Positions 52,486-62,958 are shown, counted from the stretch's first letter. The stretch is DNA of 64,000 bases from Zipacnadum sp036504235 (GCA_036504235.1 DASXVN010000040.1:1-64000); one strand, 5' to 3'. The notes: generated by a model from the sequence alone, not told the origin. Made by a program: numbers and translations.

Positions 52486-55400
52486 TCAGCGCACAGTCAG
52501 CGGCGCGCTGAGCCGTTGCACTTGCTCGAGGCCCTCGATCCGCCAGATGCCGGCGTAGCCGGAGGCTCCGGCGGTGAAATACCACTGCCGGTCGCGCGGG
52601 TTCTGATAGACGAACGAGCCGAAGTGCTCCACGAACAGCGTGTACTCGCTGGGCGACGCGGTCGCCGTATCGTCCAGCAAGTTGCCCACGAACAGGCCGT
52701 CTTGGGTGTAGACTTTGTCCTGCCCGTTCTCGTCCACGAAGTCAAACAGCCTCTCCCCCGTCCCTGCCACCGGGCCGAGGGGCCCGCCTAGACCCACGGC
52801 GCGCCCGTAGAACTCCCCCTGCTTGGCCAGACCGCTGGCCTTGCGGCCCGCGCGCCAGAGGAGGTTCCCCGCCGCGTCCACGCGGTAGACGTACACGTCC
52901 GACAGGTGCGAGGAATGGCCGATGCCGCGCGGGTCCGAGCCCTGCACGTCTGCGTTGCCGAACACGCCACCGTCCGGCGTGGGCCACACGCAACTGAAGC
53001 CCACCCGCTTGCCGGGCTTCTCGGCCGCCGCCAGGGGGATGATCCGCGCCTGGTTCAGATCGTACGCCGGCACGCCCGGCCGTAGCCAGGTCGGCGCCAG
53101 CACCCAGACTTCATTGGGGCTCCAGCTCAGCAGGTACAGCGACAGATTGCGCTCGTCCACGCCGCCGGCCCAGTAGCTGGCGTGGTAGGCCGGCTGGCCC
53201 GGCTCCGCGGGGTACATGACCATTTCGCCGGGGTCCACGGCGCCGTTTTCGTTGCGGTCGGTGAACGCGTAGGCCGGTCGCTGCTTGTCCTTGACATCCA
53301 CGCCGACCGCCGCGACCAGGAGCATCCGGTCGCCCTCCAGCCGGTAGAGGCTGGCCGGGTTGCCACCGCAGAACATGTAAGTTTTCCCGGCGTGGTGGAC
53401 GATCCGGGGGTGCCAGCGCCCATAGTCGGCCAGGGCGAACTTGGTCCACAGCGCATCCGGCACGCTGGTGCCCGTCTGGTAGTCCACGTGGTGGCGGATG
53501 AAGGCGTCCCCGCCCCAGCCATAGAGATTCTCCGGCTTCTCCGGGTCCACGCAGACCTCGCCGGAGAGATACCAGGGTCCGGCCCACAGCTTCTCGTAGC
53601 GCAGATCGGCGCTGAGCCGCTGGAAGACCTTGGGCGGGGAGTCCTCGCTGAAGAAGACGCGACCGGAGGCGGCTACGGTGATTCCCGCCGGGTTGAGCAA
53701 TTGATCGGGGCGGTACTGGCCGTTGTTGTCGCGCCCGCCGGGCTGTCCGTAGCTGCCCAGCAGCCGTCCGGCTCGGTCAAAGCGCTTGACCTGCTGGCTG
53801 CTGCCGCGATCGGTGACCAGCAGGTTCCCTCGCGCATCCACCGCCACGTGATGCGGCGCCTCCAGCCCGCCGCCGAGCAGGACCTGCCGCTCGCCGGTGG
53901 CCGGGTCCAGCTTGAGCACGCGCCGCTCGCTGACCACCAGCAGTTTGCCGTCGCGGTCCAGGCAAACCCCGGTGGGGCGGCGCACCAACAGAGAGCCGAG
54001 CGCCCGCCCGGACTCGGGATCGTAGATCGCCACGCGGTCCTGGTAGTAAGCCGCGACGTAGAGCCGCTCCGCGTTGCAGGCCAGGCCCGTCACGGGGGGC
54101 TCTGCTACCGGGGCGACCCGCGCGCCGTTCGGCACGCCCGCTTCCGGAGCCTGCGGCTGGTCGGCGGGGCGGCCCAAGCCCTCCAGACAGAAGGCGAGCG
54201 GATCGCTGCCCTCATGCGCAAAGGGCAGGTAGCCACCGTCCTGCGCCGACACGCGCCACAAGCCCGCGCGGCCCGCCAGGGGGCCGGTCAGGTCCACCGC
54301 GGCGAAGACATACTTACCATTGGAGGCCACCGCCGACTGCGGTCCCGGCAGCGCCAGGGGCAGGTGCTGCCGCCACAGCAGATTGCCCTCCTCGTCGAGA
54401 TGCAGCAAGCCGCCGTCACCCTCCTCAATCGCCCACAGCGCGTACAGGCCGGTCGGATCAGAGCCCATATCCACCACGTTGCCCCATACGCCGCCCCAGC
54501 CGCCACGCGGATTGGCGCTCGCGTGCGCCGGCTTGCCGGGGCTGGTGGCGCTGCTCACAAACTGTGCGTGCAGGCCGGCGTTGCTGATCGCCCGTAGCTC
54601 GTACGCGCCGGCGGGGACCATCTGGCCCGCGTCGTCCTGGCCGTCCCAGCCGACGACCACGGGGCCCGCGGGCACTTCCCGCCCGGCAAAGAGCGCCCGC
54701 ACCAGCCGCCCCGCGGAATCGTAGACCCCGGCGGAAAGCAGCCCGGCGGCAGGGGCCGGCAGCGTCGCTTGGTAGGCACCGACGTTAATCGGCATCTCCA
54801 CAGCGACCGGCTGGCGCAGCGCCCGGTAGACCAGCGGGGGCCGGCCCGTGGCCAGGAAATGCGCCTGGCCCCAGTCGGCCAGCGACCGGTAGGAGCTGAT
54901 CGAGCCCATCCCAAAGGCGCGCAGGCCGTTGCTCCACAGCCCGGACATGGTCCAGCTCACGGACTGCCCGGCGCGCGGATAATTGCCGCTCTTGACCACT
55001 GACCAGGGCACGCGCAACTCGAAAGTGCGACCCGTCCCGGTGGGTTGGGACTTAACTTCCATCTGGCTCACATCGCCGATGGTGAAGTTGAAGGAGCGCT
55101 GCAGGGCCACGTAGTCTTTGTTCTCGGTGGGGTTGTGCCAGACGCCGAAGGTGAGAATATCATCGCTGGTGCGCGGGTCGCCGCCGAGCCACTTGGTGTC
55201 CGCGGACAGGCGAAACTCCAAGGAATCGCCGAGCCACCAGGTGTTGTCCACGCCATGCTCGTTGAGGTAGGGCCCCGCCTCGTTGAAGATCGCGCCGAGG
55301 TACAGCGCCTGATCGTCATACATGGCGGCCCAGGTCACGTTGTACTTGTCCTTAACCGCCGGGTCCACGTAGTGGGGACCGTAGGCGCAGGACATATCCC

Positions 55401-56250
55401 AGTCGCTCAGGTCGCCATCCACCGTCACCGGACCGGGCGCGGGGACCACGAAGAAGTTCTGGCCATCTATGACCAGCGGGGTCTCCCCCGCCGCCCGGAA
55501 AAGGCCGGTGCCCCAGCGGTCGCGCTCCATGCGCAGTTCGGTGGGCACGTCCAGCACCTGACTGGAGCCGCGGTGCCACCAGACCTTCGCGAGGTTGGTG
55601 GTCCCGGTGCTGTCGCTGAAGTTGACGGCCACGTCGGCCGCCACCTCCCGGCCGGGCGTCGGCCGGAAGTCGCCAAAGAAGGCCAGCGGCAGCTTGACCT
55701 CCGCCGTGTACCCCTGCCCGTCCGGCGCGTTCTGCACCGCCAGCACGGCCCCCGGCACCGGCCCCTGCCAGGCCATCTCGATCTTGGTGGCCGGCGAACT
55801 GATGACGGTGGGACTGGTCACCCCCGGCGCCTGCTGGCGGTAGGCGAACACCACTGGCTGGCCCTGCAATACGGACATGAGCACGTGGAAGTCGGTTGGC
55901 CCGCCCTCGGCGCTGGCGCTCGCTACAGTGGGGCTGGTACTGAGGTAGAAATGCAGCGAGTCGCCGGTCTTAAAAGCCCGCCCGGGGTCGCTGCCGGCGT
56001 TCTTCATCGGCGAGGAATCGCGCACCGCATAGGCCAGGTAGAGATATTGGTCGTCCCACATGGCGTAGGTCCGCACGCTGCGATCCGGAGCGGCCGGGTC
56101 CACCTCATAGTTGACCGGCGCGGCCAGCACCCAGTCATTCAGCTTCCCGTCAATGGTCACCGCGCCCGGCGCGCGCACGAAGTTGAGCGGAAGATCCGCC
56201 GGTGCGCCCACGGCTGCCAGCGCTACCAATCCGAGCAAAGAACTGAGCAT
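52486..56250 (-). CDS. Giant secreted protein: two CBM9-like, FlgD-Ig-like and beta-propeller domains
   Basis: The 1254-residue protein has a signal peptide (MLSSLLGLVALAAVGA). CBM9-like domains lie at about 20-250 and 265-480 (YDDQALYLGAIF and WDDQYLYLAYAVRDSSP). A FlgD Ig-like segment follows at about 503-560 (GVYDSAGRLVRALFAGREV). From about 575 an NHL-type beta-propeller is built of repeated units such as DARGNLLVTDRGSSQQVKRFDRAGRLLGSY. It has no obvious catalytic motif, so binding or scaffolding is likely. It shares the propeller and CBM9 words with the next gene in a different order. The final propeller blade may continue a domain that closes on the N-terminus. Confidence 0.72.
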   Translation of the reverse strand: MLSSLLGLVALAAVGAPADLPLNFVRAPGAVTIDGKLNDWVLAAPVNYEVDPAAPDRSVRTYAMWDDQYLYLAYAVRDSSPMKNAGSDPGRAFKTGDSLHFYLSTSPTVASASAEGGPTDFHVLMSVLQGQPVVFAYRQQAPGVTSPTVISSPATKIEMAWQGPVPGAVLAVQNAPDGQGYTAEVKLPLAFFGDFRPTPGREVAADVAVNFSDSTGTTNLAKVWWHRGSSQVLDVPTELRMERDRWGTGLFRAAGETPLVIDGQNFFVVPAPGPVTVDGDLSDWDMSCAYGPHYVDPAVKDKYNVTWAAMYDDQALYLGAIFNEAGPYLNEHGVDNTWWLGDSLEFRLSADTKWLGGDPRTSDDILTFGVWHNPTENKDYVALQRSFNFTIGDVSQMEVKSQPTGTGRTFELRVPWSVVKSGNYPRAGQSVSWTMSGLWSNGLRAFGMGSISSYRSLADWGQAHFLATGRPPLVYRALRQPVAVEMPINVGAYQATLPAPAAGLLSAGVYDSAGRLVRALFAGREVPAGPVVVGWDGQDDAGQMVPAGAYELRAISNAGLHAQFVSSATSPGKPAHASANPRGGWGGVWGNVVDMGSDPTGLYALWAIEEGDGGLLHLDEEGNLLWRQHLPLALPGPQSAVASNGKYVFAAVDLTGPLAGRAGLWRVSAQDGGYLPFAHEGSDPLAFCLEGLGRPADQPQAPEAGVPNGARVAPVAEPPVTGLACNAERLYVAAYYQDRVAIYDPESGRALGSLLVRRPTGVCLDRDGKLLVVSERRVLKLDPATGERQVLLGGGLEAPHHVAVDARGNLLVTDRGSSQQVKRFDRAGRLLGSYGQPGGRDNNGQYRPDQLLNPAGITVAASGRVFFSEDSPPKVFQRLSADLRYEKLWAGPWYLSGEVCVDPEKPENLYGWGGDAFIRHHVDYQTGTSVPDALWTKFALADYGRWHPRIVHHAGKTYMFCGGNPASLYRLEGDRMLLVAAVGVDVKDKQRPAYAFTDRNENGAVDPGEMVMYPAEPGQPAYHASYWAGGVDERNLSLYLLSWSPNEVWVLAPTWLRPGVPAYDLNQARIIPLAAAEKPGKRVGFSCVWPTPDGGVFGNADVQGSDPRGIGHSSHLSDVYVYRVDAAGNLLWRAGRKASGLAKQGEFYGRAVGLGGPLGPVAGTGERLFDFVDENGQDKVYTQDGLFVGNLLDDTATASPSEYTLFVEHFGSFVYQNPRDRQWYFTAGASGYAGIWRIEGLEQVQRLSAPLTVR

Positions 56251-56289
56251 ACTTGCTGCACCTCATACCTGATTGCTGAATGATCCCGA

Positions 56290-59200
56290 CTAGCGCCCGG
56301 CGAGCACGCCGACGCCCCACGTGGCCGGCTCGAGGCGCGCCTCGGAGGGCAGGTCGTAGACTTCAGCCCCGCCGCCGCGTCCCCAGTGAATCCGCGCGGT
56401 GTTGCGCTGGCCCGAGGCGTCGCTGAAGTTCACCGAGAGGTCCAGGCTAAACTGCTGGACCTCCGGCCCCAGGCCCAGCTCCGCGCGCGGAATCGCCGCC
56501 TCCAGGCGGTAGCCGGTCGCGGTCGGCACGATCACGATCTTCACGTCCGCCAGCAGTTCGACCTTGTCCAGGACCACCTGCCCGGCCGGCGAGCGGAAGG
56601 GCACCGGCGCGGCCCCCGTGGCCACTTTGGCCCGGAAGGCCACCGCGACGTTCCGGCCCTGCATCGGGGCCAGCAGCACCCGCACATCGCCCACTCCGGC
56701 CGGCCGGTCGCCCGCCGTGGGGCCCACCCACAGGCTAATCTCGTCGCCGGTCTTGAACAGCGTGGAGATACTGTCTCCGGCGTTGCGCCAGGGGGAGGGA
56801 TCGCGCACGTCGCAGGCCAGGTACAGATTCTGGTCGTCATACAGCAGCCGCGCGGTGGCGCTCTCCTGCTCGGTGTAGGGCAGGTCCACCGAGGGCGCCG
56901 CCGCAAAGGGGGCGAAGTCGCCGGTGATCGGCACCGGCCCGGTCGCGCGCGGGAGGCGCAGCGTCGGCGGGCCGCTGACCGTCGCCGCCGCGACCTGCGC
57001 CTGCGCGGCCGCCAGGGCCTCCGGGGTGAGCATGAACTCGCCGCTGAAACGCACCGGCTTCTGGTCCGCGCCGGTCAACTCGTAGACGTGAATAGCGTCG
57101 CTCGCCGCCAGCAGATAGACCTTCCCGTCTTTCGGGTGGCGGAAGACGCGCGTGTTGAATAGCTCCACCCACACCGTATATGGATTCGGCGTGGGGTTGC
57201 GCATGGTGTCCTCCAGCACGGTGCCGACGTACAGGCCGTGCTGCAAGTCCCAGGCATGCACGAGGCTGTTCTCGTCGGTCCAGAACAGGTACTCGCCGAT
57301 CACGCCAGCCGCGCCGGTGGGGCAGTACATCTGGCCCGGGGCCGCAAAGCCGGCGGCGCGCTCGCCGCAGTGCCAGAGCGGCCGGCCGGTCATCTGGTCG
57401 TACTTGGTGACCTGCGCGAACTCCCAGTCCCGCCCGTGCCCGACGCCGGGCAGCCCGGCGGCGTTGTAGCCGCCATTGAAGGCAAAGACCGCCTCGCCCC
57501 AGGCAAAACTGGTCCGCGCCCCCGCCGCGCCGTGCTGCAGGCCGTGGTCCCGCGCCTGCCCCACGTGCTGGGCGTGCGCCCAGTCGTAGGTCGGCACGTC
57601 GCCCTGCCACTCCACCGGCAGCTTCCACACGCCGCCTTCCGCGCGGTCCGACCAGTCGCTCAGGTAGCAGTTGTAGTCGTCGTCGAAGTAGGAGCCCCAG
57701 GCCTGCTGCGGCCCGGGAGCCGCTAGCGGGTACGCCGGCGAGGCGGTCACCCGCCACTCCTCCGGCTGGGCGCGGCCGTCCCCGTTGCGGTCGGACCACG
57801 TGCCTTTGAGGCCCGTGTTCTGCTTGGCGCCGATCGCGCGATAGTTTCCGTCCGCCTGCTTCTCCACCCAGCCGCCCCAGACCGCGGCGACGGGCCGGAA
57901 ACCGTCCGGCTTAAGCTCCACGATTCCGGCGCTGGAACTGCACCACCAGAGCTGTCCGTTATGGTGACGGATGCGCGGCCACCATTTCGGCGGGGCTAGC
58001 CCCTGCTCGTTGGTGGTGTCGGTCGGCTGGTACACGCCCGTCCAGTACGAGTCCACCTCCCACTGACCAGTCTGGTAGTCGAGGTGGTAGCGAATCAGGC
58101 TGCCGTGCGTGTCGCCGTAGACATAGTCCGGATTCTCCTCGTCAATCCCGAACATCCCGCTGAGGTAGTACGGGCCGTGCCACTGCCGCTCCCACTGGCC
58201 GGTCGCCGACCAGCGAGTGAAGCGGCGGGGCGCGGAGTCCTCGGCGACGAACAGCCGTCCGCCCCCGGTCACGCACAGGCCCACCGGCTCCAGGAAGCTG
58301 TCCGGCACAAGCTTGCCGCACAGGGGCCGCCCGCCGCGCTGCCCGCGCGCGCCGGTCTCGCGGCCGGCGGCGTCAAAGTACACGACCTGCTGCCGCGGCG
58401 CGCCTACCGAGGCGGCGCAACCGCCGCCCGGCGCGGCCGCCAGACCCCACACCAGTCCGCTGGCCGAGGCGACCTCGGTGACCTGGCCCTCCGGCCCGAG
58501 GGATACGATCTTCTCTCCGCTGCCCACCAGCAGCCTCCCGGCGGCATCGAACGTCACCCCAGAAGCCTGGTCCACCGGCCACGCGGCGAGCTCCTGCCCG
58601 GTGGCGGCGTCTGCGACAAATACGCGGTTCTGCGCCGGAGCGGTAAGGTACAGCCGCCCGTCATGATAGGCGATCCCAGTGGCGATGCGCCCGCCTTTCA
58701 GGTACTCGCCGAACATCGGCTGGGGGCCGGTGTCGCGGCCGTAGAGGCGCTTCGCGCCGGTGGCGACATCCACCCGCCAGAGCAGCGGCCGGCGATACTC
58801 GCCGCCGTAGTCGGTCTGCCCCTGCGGCGCGCCCATGGCCGAGGCGCCCAGGATGTAGACAGACTCGCCGTCGCAGGCCAGCGCCATCTGCAGAGCCTTG
58901 AACCACCAGTCCAGATGCGACTTCCAGCGCACCTCGCCGTCCTGGCTCATCCGGATCAGCCCGCCCTCGCCCTCCTCGGAGGCCCACAGGACGAGAATAT
59001 CGGAATCGGGCGCGCCCGTGACCGTGCAGACGCTCATCACGTTGCCCCAAACGCCGCCCCAGGAGCCCTTGCCATCGGCGGTGCGGTACGGCGGAACGCC
59101 GCTCTGGGTCAGGCTGGTGACATAGCGCAGCGCCAACTTCGGCGTCATCAGCCCGTGATAGCGGTAGACGCCGGGGGCCGCCCAGGCTCCGTACATGTCG

Positions 59201-61119
59201 CGACCGTCCCAGTTCACCGGCGCGGTGGAGTCCACCCCACAGGCCAACTGGCGGACGGTCAGGTCGTTGCGGTCGTAGACGTTCACGCTCATCCGCCCCG
59301 CCGCGGGTGGCTTGACCGGCAGTCGCACCGCCACTACCGGCCCGCGTTCCTCCCCCGTCAGGCGCGCGATCTGCGGCCGCCAGGCCGAGGTGGTCGCGAC
59401 CACGATCCGGCCCGCCCCGTTGTCGGCGATGTAGACACCGTTGGCGTCCGCCGCCACGGCCCAAGGCTGCACCAGATGGTCCAAAGCCGCGCCCGGCTGC
59501 CCGCTGACGCCCAGACGCGCCTGCAGCGCGCCGGTCGCGGCGTCCAGTTGGTCCACCACGGCCCCGGCGGGGTCGCAGACGTAGACCCGGTCCGGGGTGG
59601 CGGCCAGGCGCCGGACGCCGCGGTAGGTCTGCGGGCTGACCCAGGCAAACTGCTGCCCGTCGGGGCTGAGGCGCGCCACACGCGTCGCCGCCGCGGCGGT
59701 CCCGCCCGCGGTTGCCTCCGCGTAGGAGACAAAGACCGCGTCGCCGCCCACCGCCACCGCGGTCACGCCCGGCAGATCGGTGCGCCACGCCTGCAACGGC
59801 GCCTGCTTGTCCAGCAGTGGTCGGCGCCAGATCGTCCCCGCTGGGGGGTCGGCCAGGAGCAGGTCGGCCCCCAGCGCGGCCGCCTGCCCGGCCTGCTGCA
59901 GTTGCGGCAGGGGCAGGTCATACTCCAGGTGGGCCGGTCCACGGAAGCCAACGCTCCACCCCTGAGCATCGCGATAGACTGCCACCAAACCTCCCGGCGC
60001 GGGGGCCAACGTGGCTACCGCCTGCCCATAGAAAGGCCTGCCGGAGGTCAGCAGCTGTCCGTTCGGGAGGTTCTTGGGCAGCTCCAGCGGATGCATCACG
60101 TCCCAGTTGCCGTACGACGTAAAGGCCGCGGCCAGCAGGACCTCCCCGGCGCTAGCCAAGTCCTCGATGTGGACCGCGCCCAGACGGCGCGTGTAGACGA
60201 AGTTGGTCCCGTTCCACTTGGCGACCACCGCGCCGCCGCGCCCGGCGAAGAAGTAGCGGTCCCCCAGGCGCACTAATTGCTGCGCCATCCGGGTCTCGGG
60301 CATCTCTGAGCCGCAGTCGCCCGGCGCGTCGTGGCCCTGCAGATCCACCCGCCGCAGCCCCCCGTTGTAGCCGAACTGGTAGCGCAATCCGTCCACGATC
60401 TGGCCTTCAACGACATCCCCGAGACGCTGGCCGTGAGCGTCAAACCGCCCGCTCACGTTCTCGCCACCCGCATGAATCACGTCAAAACTGCCGTCCGGCT
60501 CCACCTGCACCAGGTGCCGCCACGGCCAGGACGCTTTGGCCGGCAAGTCGAAGGAGAATAGGGGGGTGGCCTGGCCGATCGCCGGCGCGTAGGCGGTCAC
60601 CGTGTACTTCTTCAGGTCCACCTGCGACGAGCCGACCACGACCCGCCCGGCGGCGTCCAGGGTGGGCGACAGCACCCACTGGCCGGGGCCGGAGGCCACT
60701 TGCTCAGCTCGCAGCAGCTCCGGCTGCTCGGGCCGGGTGTCCATCCGGAACAGGGCGCTCTGAAAGGGGTTGGCGCGGGTCGCTACGAAGCACACATAGT
60801 CGCCCGCGCGGACCATCTGCGAGGTGGAGATCAGCCCGCCCCCGCCCGGCAGGGTCAGGAGAGCCAGACAGTTCCCCTCCTGGTCGCTGACCGCCACGCC
60901 TGCCGCGGCCCCGGCGAAATACAGCCGAGCGTGCGCGTCCGCGGCGATCCCGGTGTAATAGGCGTAAGGGAAGGGCAGGGCACTCAGCCCCGAGGTATTG
61001 CCGAGCACACCGACGACGCGAAGCGGCGCCGGGCTCTGCGCGTGGGCGAGGCTCGCGGCCGCCAGCAGTAGTCCAGCCAGGAACCCCAGCCTCCGACGAT
61101 TAACCAGCGCCATTCTCAT
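56290..61119 (-). CDS. Giant secreted protein: beta-propeller, FlgD-Ig-like, beta-propeller, CBM9-like
   Basis: The 1609-residue protein has a signal peptide (LGFLAGLLLAAASLAHA). A first propeller region is at about 35-590, a FlgD Ig-like segment at about 596-656 (SVNVYDRNDLTVRQLACG, APGVYRYHGL), a second propeller at about 660-1350, and a C-terminal CBM9-like domain at about 1390-1609 (YDDQNLYLACDVRDPSPWRN, SLWVGPTAG). Its propeller word GGVWGNV is shared with the preceding gene, so the two are paralogues with shuffled domain order. It starts directly after the ThuA-like gene stop (TAG then ATG), so translation is likely coupled. A second ATG two codons on is an alternative. Confidence 0.72.
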   Translation of the reverse strand: MRMALVNRRRLGFLAGLLLAAASLAHAQSPAPLRVVGVLGNTSGLSALPFPYAYYTGIAADAHARLYFAGAAAGVAVSDQEGNCLALLTLPGGGGLISTSQMVRAGDYVCFVATRANPFQSALFRMDTRPEQPELLRAEQVASGPGQWVLSPTLDAAGRVVVGSSQVDLKKYTVTAYAPAIGQATPLFSFDLPAKASWPWRHLVQVEPDGSFDVIHAGGENVSGRFDAHGQRLGDVVEGQIVDGLRYQFGYNGGLRRVDLQGHDAPGDCGSEMPETRMAQQLVRLGDRYFFAGRGGAVVAKWNGTNFVYTRRLGAVHIEDLASAGEVLLAAAFTSYGNWDVMHPLELPKNLPNGQLLTSGRPFYGQAVATLAPAPGGLVAVYRDAQGWSVGFRGPAHLEYDLPLPQLQQAGQAAALGADLLLADPPAGTIWRRPLLDKQAPLQAWRTDLPGVTAVAVGGDAVFVSYAEATAGGTAAAATRVARLSPDGQQFAWVSPQTYRGVRRLAATPDRVYVCDPAGAVVDQLDAATGALQARLGVSGQPGAALDHLVQPWAVAADANGVYIADNGAGRIVVATTSAWRPQIARLTGEERGPVVAVRLPVKPPAAGRMSVNVYDRNDLTVRQLACGVDSTAPVNWDGRDMYGAWAAPGVYRYHGLMTPKLALRYVTSLTQSGVPPYRTADGKGSWGGVWGNVMSVCTVTGAPDSDILVLWASEEGEGGLIRMSQDGEVRWKSHLDWWFKALQMALACDGESVYILGASAMGAPQGQTDYGGEYRRPLLWRVDVATGAKRLYGRDTGPQPMFGEYLKGGRIATGIAYHDGRLYLTAPAQNRVFVADAATGQELAAWPVDQASGVTFDAAGRLLVGSGEKIVSLGPEGQVTEVASASGLVWGLAAAPGGGCAASVGAPRQQVVYFDAAGRETGARGQRGGRPLCGKLVPDSFLEPVGLCVTGGGRLFVAEDSAPRRFTRWSATGQWERQWHGPYYLSGMFGIDEENPDYVYGDTHGSLIRYHLDYQTGQWEVDSYWTGVYQPTDTTNEQGLAPPKWWPRIRHHNGQLWWCSSSAGIVELKPDGFRPVAAVWGGWVEKQADGNYRAIGAKQNTGLKGTWSDRNGDGRAQPEEWRVTASPAYPLAAPGPQQAWGSYFDDDYNCYLSDWSDRAEGGVWKLPVEWQGDVPTYDWAHAQHVGQARDHGLQHGAAGARTSFAWGEAVFAFNGGYNAAGLPGVGHGRDWEFAQVTKYDQMTGRPLWHCGERAAGFAAPGQMYCPTGAAGVIGEYLFWTDENSLVHAWDLQHGLYVGTVLEDTMRNPTPNPYTVWVELFNTRVFRHPKDGKVYLLAASDAIHVYELTGADQKPVRFSGEFMLTPEALAAAQAQVAAATVSGPPTLRLPRATGPVPITGDFAPFAAAPSVDLPYTEQESATARLLYDDQNLYLACDVRDPSPWRNAGDSISTLFKTGDEISLWVGPTAGDRPAGVGDVRVLLAPMQGRNVAVAFRAKVATGAAPVPFRSPAGQVVLDKVELLADVKIVIVPTATGYRLEAAIPRAELGLGPEVQQFSLDLSVNFSDASGQRNTARIHWGRGGGAEVYDLPSEARLEPATWGVGVLAGR

Positions 61120-61881
61120 CTACGCTCCTCGGTCAAAAAGCCAGCGGAGCGTGCGACCCAGGAGGGGGCGATAGCCGGACCACTGGTAGAAGAAGGTCTC
61201 TCCGGGGCGCGGCTCGCCCAGGAAGGTGCCCAGCACCACCGCGACGCGCCCTTTGCCGTAGCGCCCCGTGACCAGGACCGGTGCACCCTCGCAGGCCAGC
61301 AGCACCTCCGCGCCCGGCTTGGCGGTGACCTTGTGGTAGTAGTAGAACTTGGGGCTCTCCGTCCACTTGAGGCCGTCGGTGACCGGCGAAGACTTGGCGA
61401 CCTTGACCGCCGGCGCCGTGGCCTTCACCAGGTCCCAGGGACCGCTGACGGTGACCGGCAGGATATCCTCCAGGAAGGAACCGGCGATCTCGCCCTTGCC
61501 GAAGCTCAGCGGGCCGCCGAACACCAGCAGGCTGCCGCCCTGCTCCACGTAGCGGCGCAGCGTCAGCCGCCCCATGAAGCCGTTTAGCGCCGAGGCGGGA
61601 ACGTCGGCGAGCACCACCGCGCGCACGTCGCTCAGCGCCGCCAGCTTCTGGGGGAAAGGCTGGTCGAGCACCCAGCCGGTCTGCAGGCGGGCCAAGAAAG
61701 TGTCGATCTCCGTCAGTTGCGGGTACATCGCGGCCAGGGCGCCATCCGGCAGGTACGTCTGGGAGCCGAAGCCCTTGGCCACCAGGACGGTGGACTGGGC
61801 GTCCGCGGCTCGCGCCGCCCCCAGCCCGAGCAGGGGTAACGCCAGCGCGATCCAGATGAGGTTCTTGCGCATATTCATCAC
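61120..61881 (-). CDS. Secreted ThuA/GATase1-like domain protein
   Basis: The 253-residue protein has a signal peptide (NLIWIALALPLLGLGAARA) and one GATase1/ThuA-like fold (VRAVVLADVPASALNGF, YVEQGGSLLVFGGPLSFGKGEI, YGKGRVAVVLGTFLGEPRP). The catalytic cysteine of true amidotransferases is not seen, so it is probably not an amidotransferase. It overlaps the next upstream gene by 4 bases and is contiguous with the giant propeller gene downstream. Confidence 0.75.
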   Translation of the reverse strand: MMNMRKNLIWIALALPLLGLGAARAADAQSTVLVAKGFGSQTYLPDGALAAMYPQLTEIDTFLARLQTGWVLDQPFPQKLAALSDVRAVVLADVPASALNGFMGRLTLRRYVEQGGSLLVFGGPLSFGKGEIAGSFLEDILPVTVSGPWDLVKATAPAVKVAKSSPVTDGLKWTESPKFYYYHKVTAKPGAEVLLACEGAPVLVTGRYGKGRVAVVLGTFLGEPRPGETFFYQWSGYRPLLGRTLRWLFDRGA

Positions 61882-62945
61882 TCTCCCAGCCAGATAGCGG
61901 CTTGTTCTTTGTCCGTGGTGAAGGTGGCGAGCTGCGTCACCGTGACCTTGTCATACCACAGGTCGGTGCCGCCCTGGTAGCTGACGATGAACGACATTAC
62001 GCCTGACTCCGGCCGGAGGAAGCGAATGGTGAAATCCTGGTATACGCCCGGCTCCTTGAAATCGCTGGCGAGCAGGACCTTCGGGTCCATGATCTGGCCG
62101 CTCAGACCGCCCAGATCGTCTATCGACAAGGAAGCCACCGGAGTGGTCGCCGAGTTGTCTTTCACCTTGAGGCGGAAGGTGACCAGATAGTCGCCGATCG
62201 GCTGGTCGGGGGTGTACTCGCCCCAGGTGAGAGCCACCCATTTCGCCACTTTCCCGGCTTGGGCCAGCGCGGCTTTGCCCTGCAAAGCCTCCGGATCGTC
62301 TACCAGTTCCACCCCTGACCCCGGCTGACGACTCGTATATGTCCACCGCCGCGGCGAGGGCGGCGTCACAGCGGGCGCCACCTTCACCAGCCGGATCACA
62401 TCGTAGTAGATCGCTGTCGCCGGACCGTGGTAGTCGGCACTGACCGAGGAGTCGAGCCGGCAGCGGACCGTGGTCGCCCCGGGGGGAGCGGACGCCAGGT
62501 ATGTGCCCGGGGTGAAGTCAGCTACGGGACCGTACGGCAGGGAGTACCCGCTCTGGCCTATTTGCTTGCCGCTGGCGTCCGACCACAGCAGGTACACGAC
62601 CGAGGTGCAGCCATCGTACGTGCCACCCTTGGTGCTCATCCCCTCCGCCCGGTACCAGAAGGTCAGCAGATAGTACTGCCCGGCCTCCACCGGAGCGGGG
62701 TCGGAGAGCAGCGAAGCGTTGCTCGGCTGGGGGAACGACACCTGCAAGGCCCGCAGGCCGGTAAAGGCCTGGGGCGTGGTCTGGTACGCCGCTCCGGAAC
62801 CGGACGCCGGTGTCCACCCCGGCGGCGGCGCCCCGCCCTCCTCAAAATCCCCGTTGCGGAGTAGATTGTGCGTATCCACCGGCGAGTTAGCCCCCACCGG
62901 CAGCCCGCAGAGCAGCGCCAGCAGTGTCAGTATCGTGATCCGCAT
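61878..62945 (-). CDS. Secreted carbohydrate-binding-like protein
   Basis: The 355-residue protein has a signal peptide (ITILTLLALLCGLPVGA). The first part, LLRNGDFEEGGAPPPGWTP and following (about 28-190), looks like a CBM4/9-type or galactose-binding jelly roll. A second similar beta-rich part follows at about 200-345. No catalytic motif is visible. Its 3' end overlaps the ThuA-like start by 4 bases, and it is 13 bases after the gene at 62959. Confidence 0.72.
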   Translation of the reverse strand: MRITILTLLALLCGLPVGANSPVDTHNLLRNGDFEEGGAPPPGWTPASGSGAAYQTTPQAFTGLRALQVSFPQPSNASLLSDPAPVEAGQYYLLTFWYRAEGMSTKGGTYDGCTSVVYLLWSDASGKQIGQSGYSLPYGPVADFTPGTYLASAPPGATTVRCRLDSSVSADYHGPATAIYYDVIRLVKVAPAVTPPSPRRWTYTSRQPGSGVELVDDPEALQGKAALAQAGKVAKWVALTWGEYTPDQPIGDYLVTFRLKVKDNSATTPVASLSIDDLGGLSGQIMDPKVLLASDFKEPGVYQDFTIRFLRPESGVMSFIVSYQGGTDLWYDKVTVTQLATFTTDKEQAAIWLGE

Positions 62946-62958
62946 CAGCAGTTCACCC

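Noticed and set aside
58084..60276. A 730-codon plus-strand frame opposite the 1609-residue protein
   Set aside because: It is a shadow of the giant propeller gene and has no ribosome-binding site or motif.
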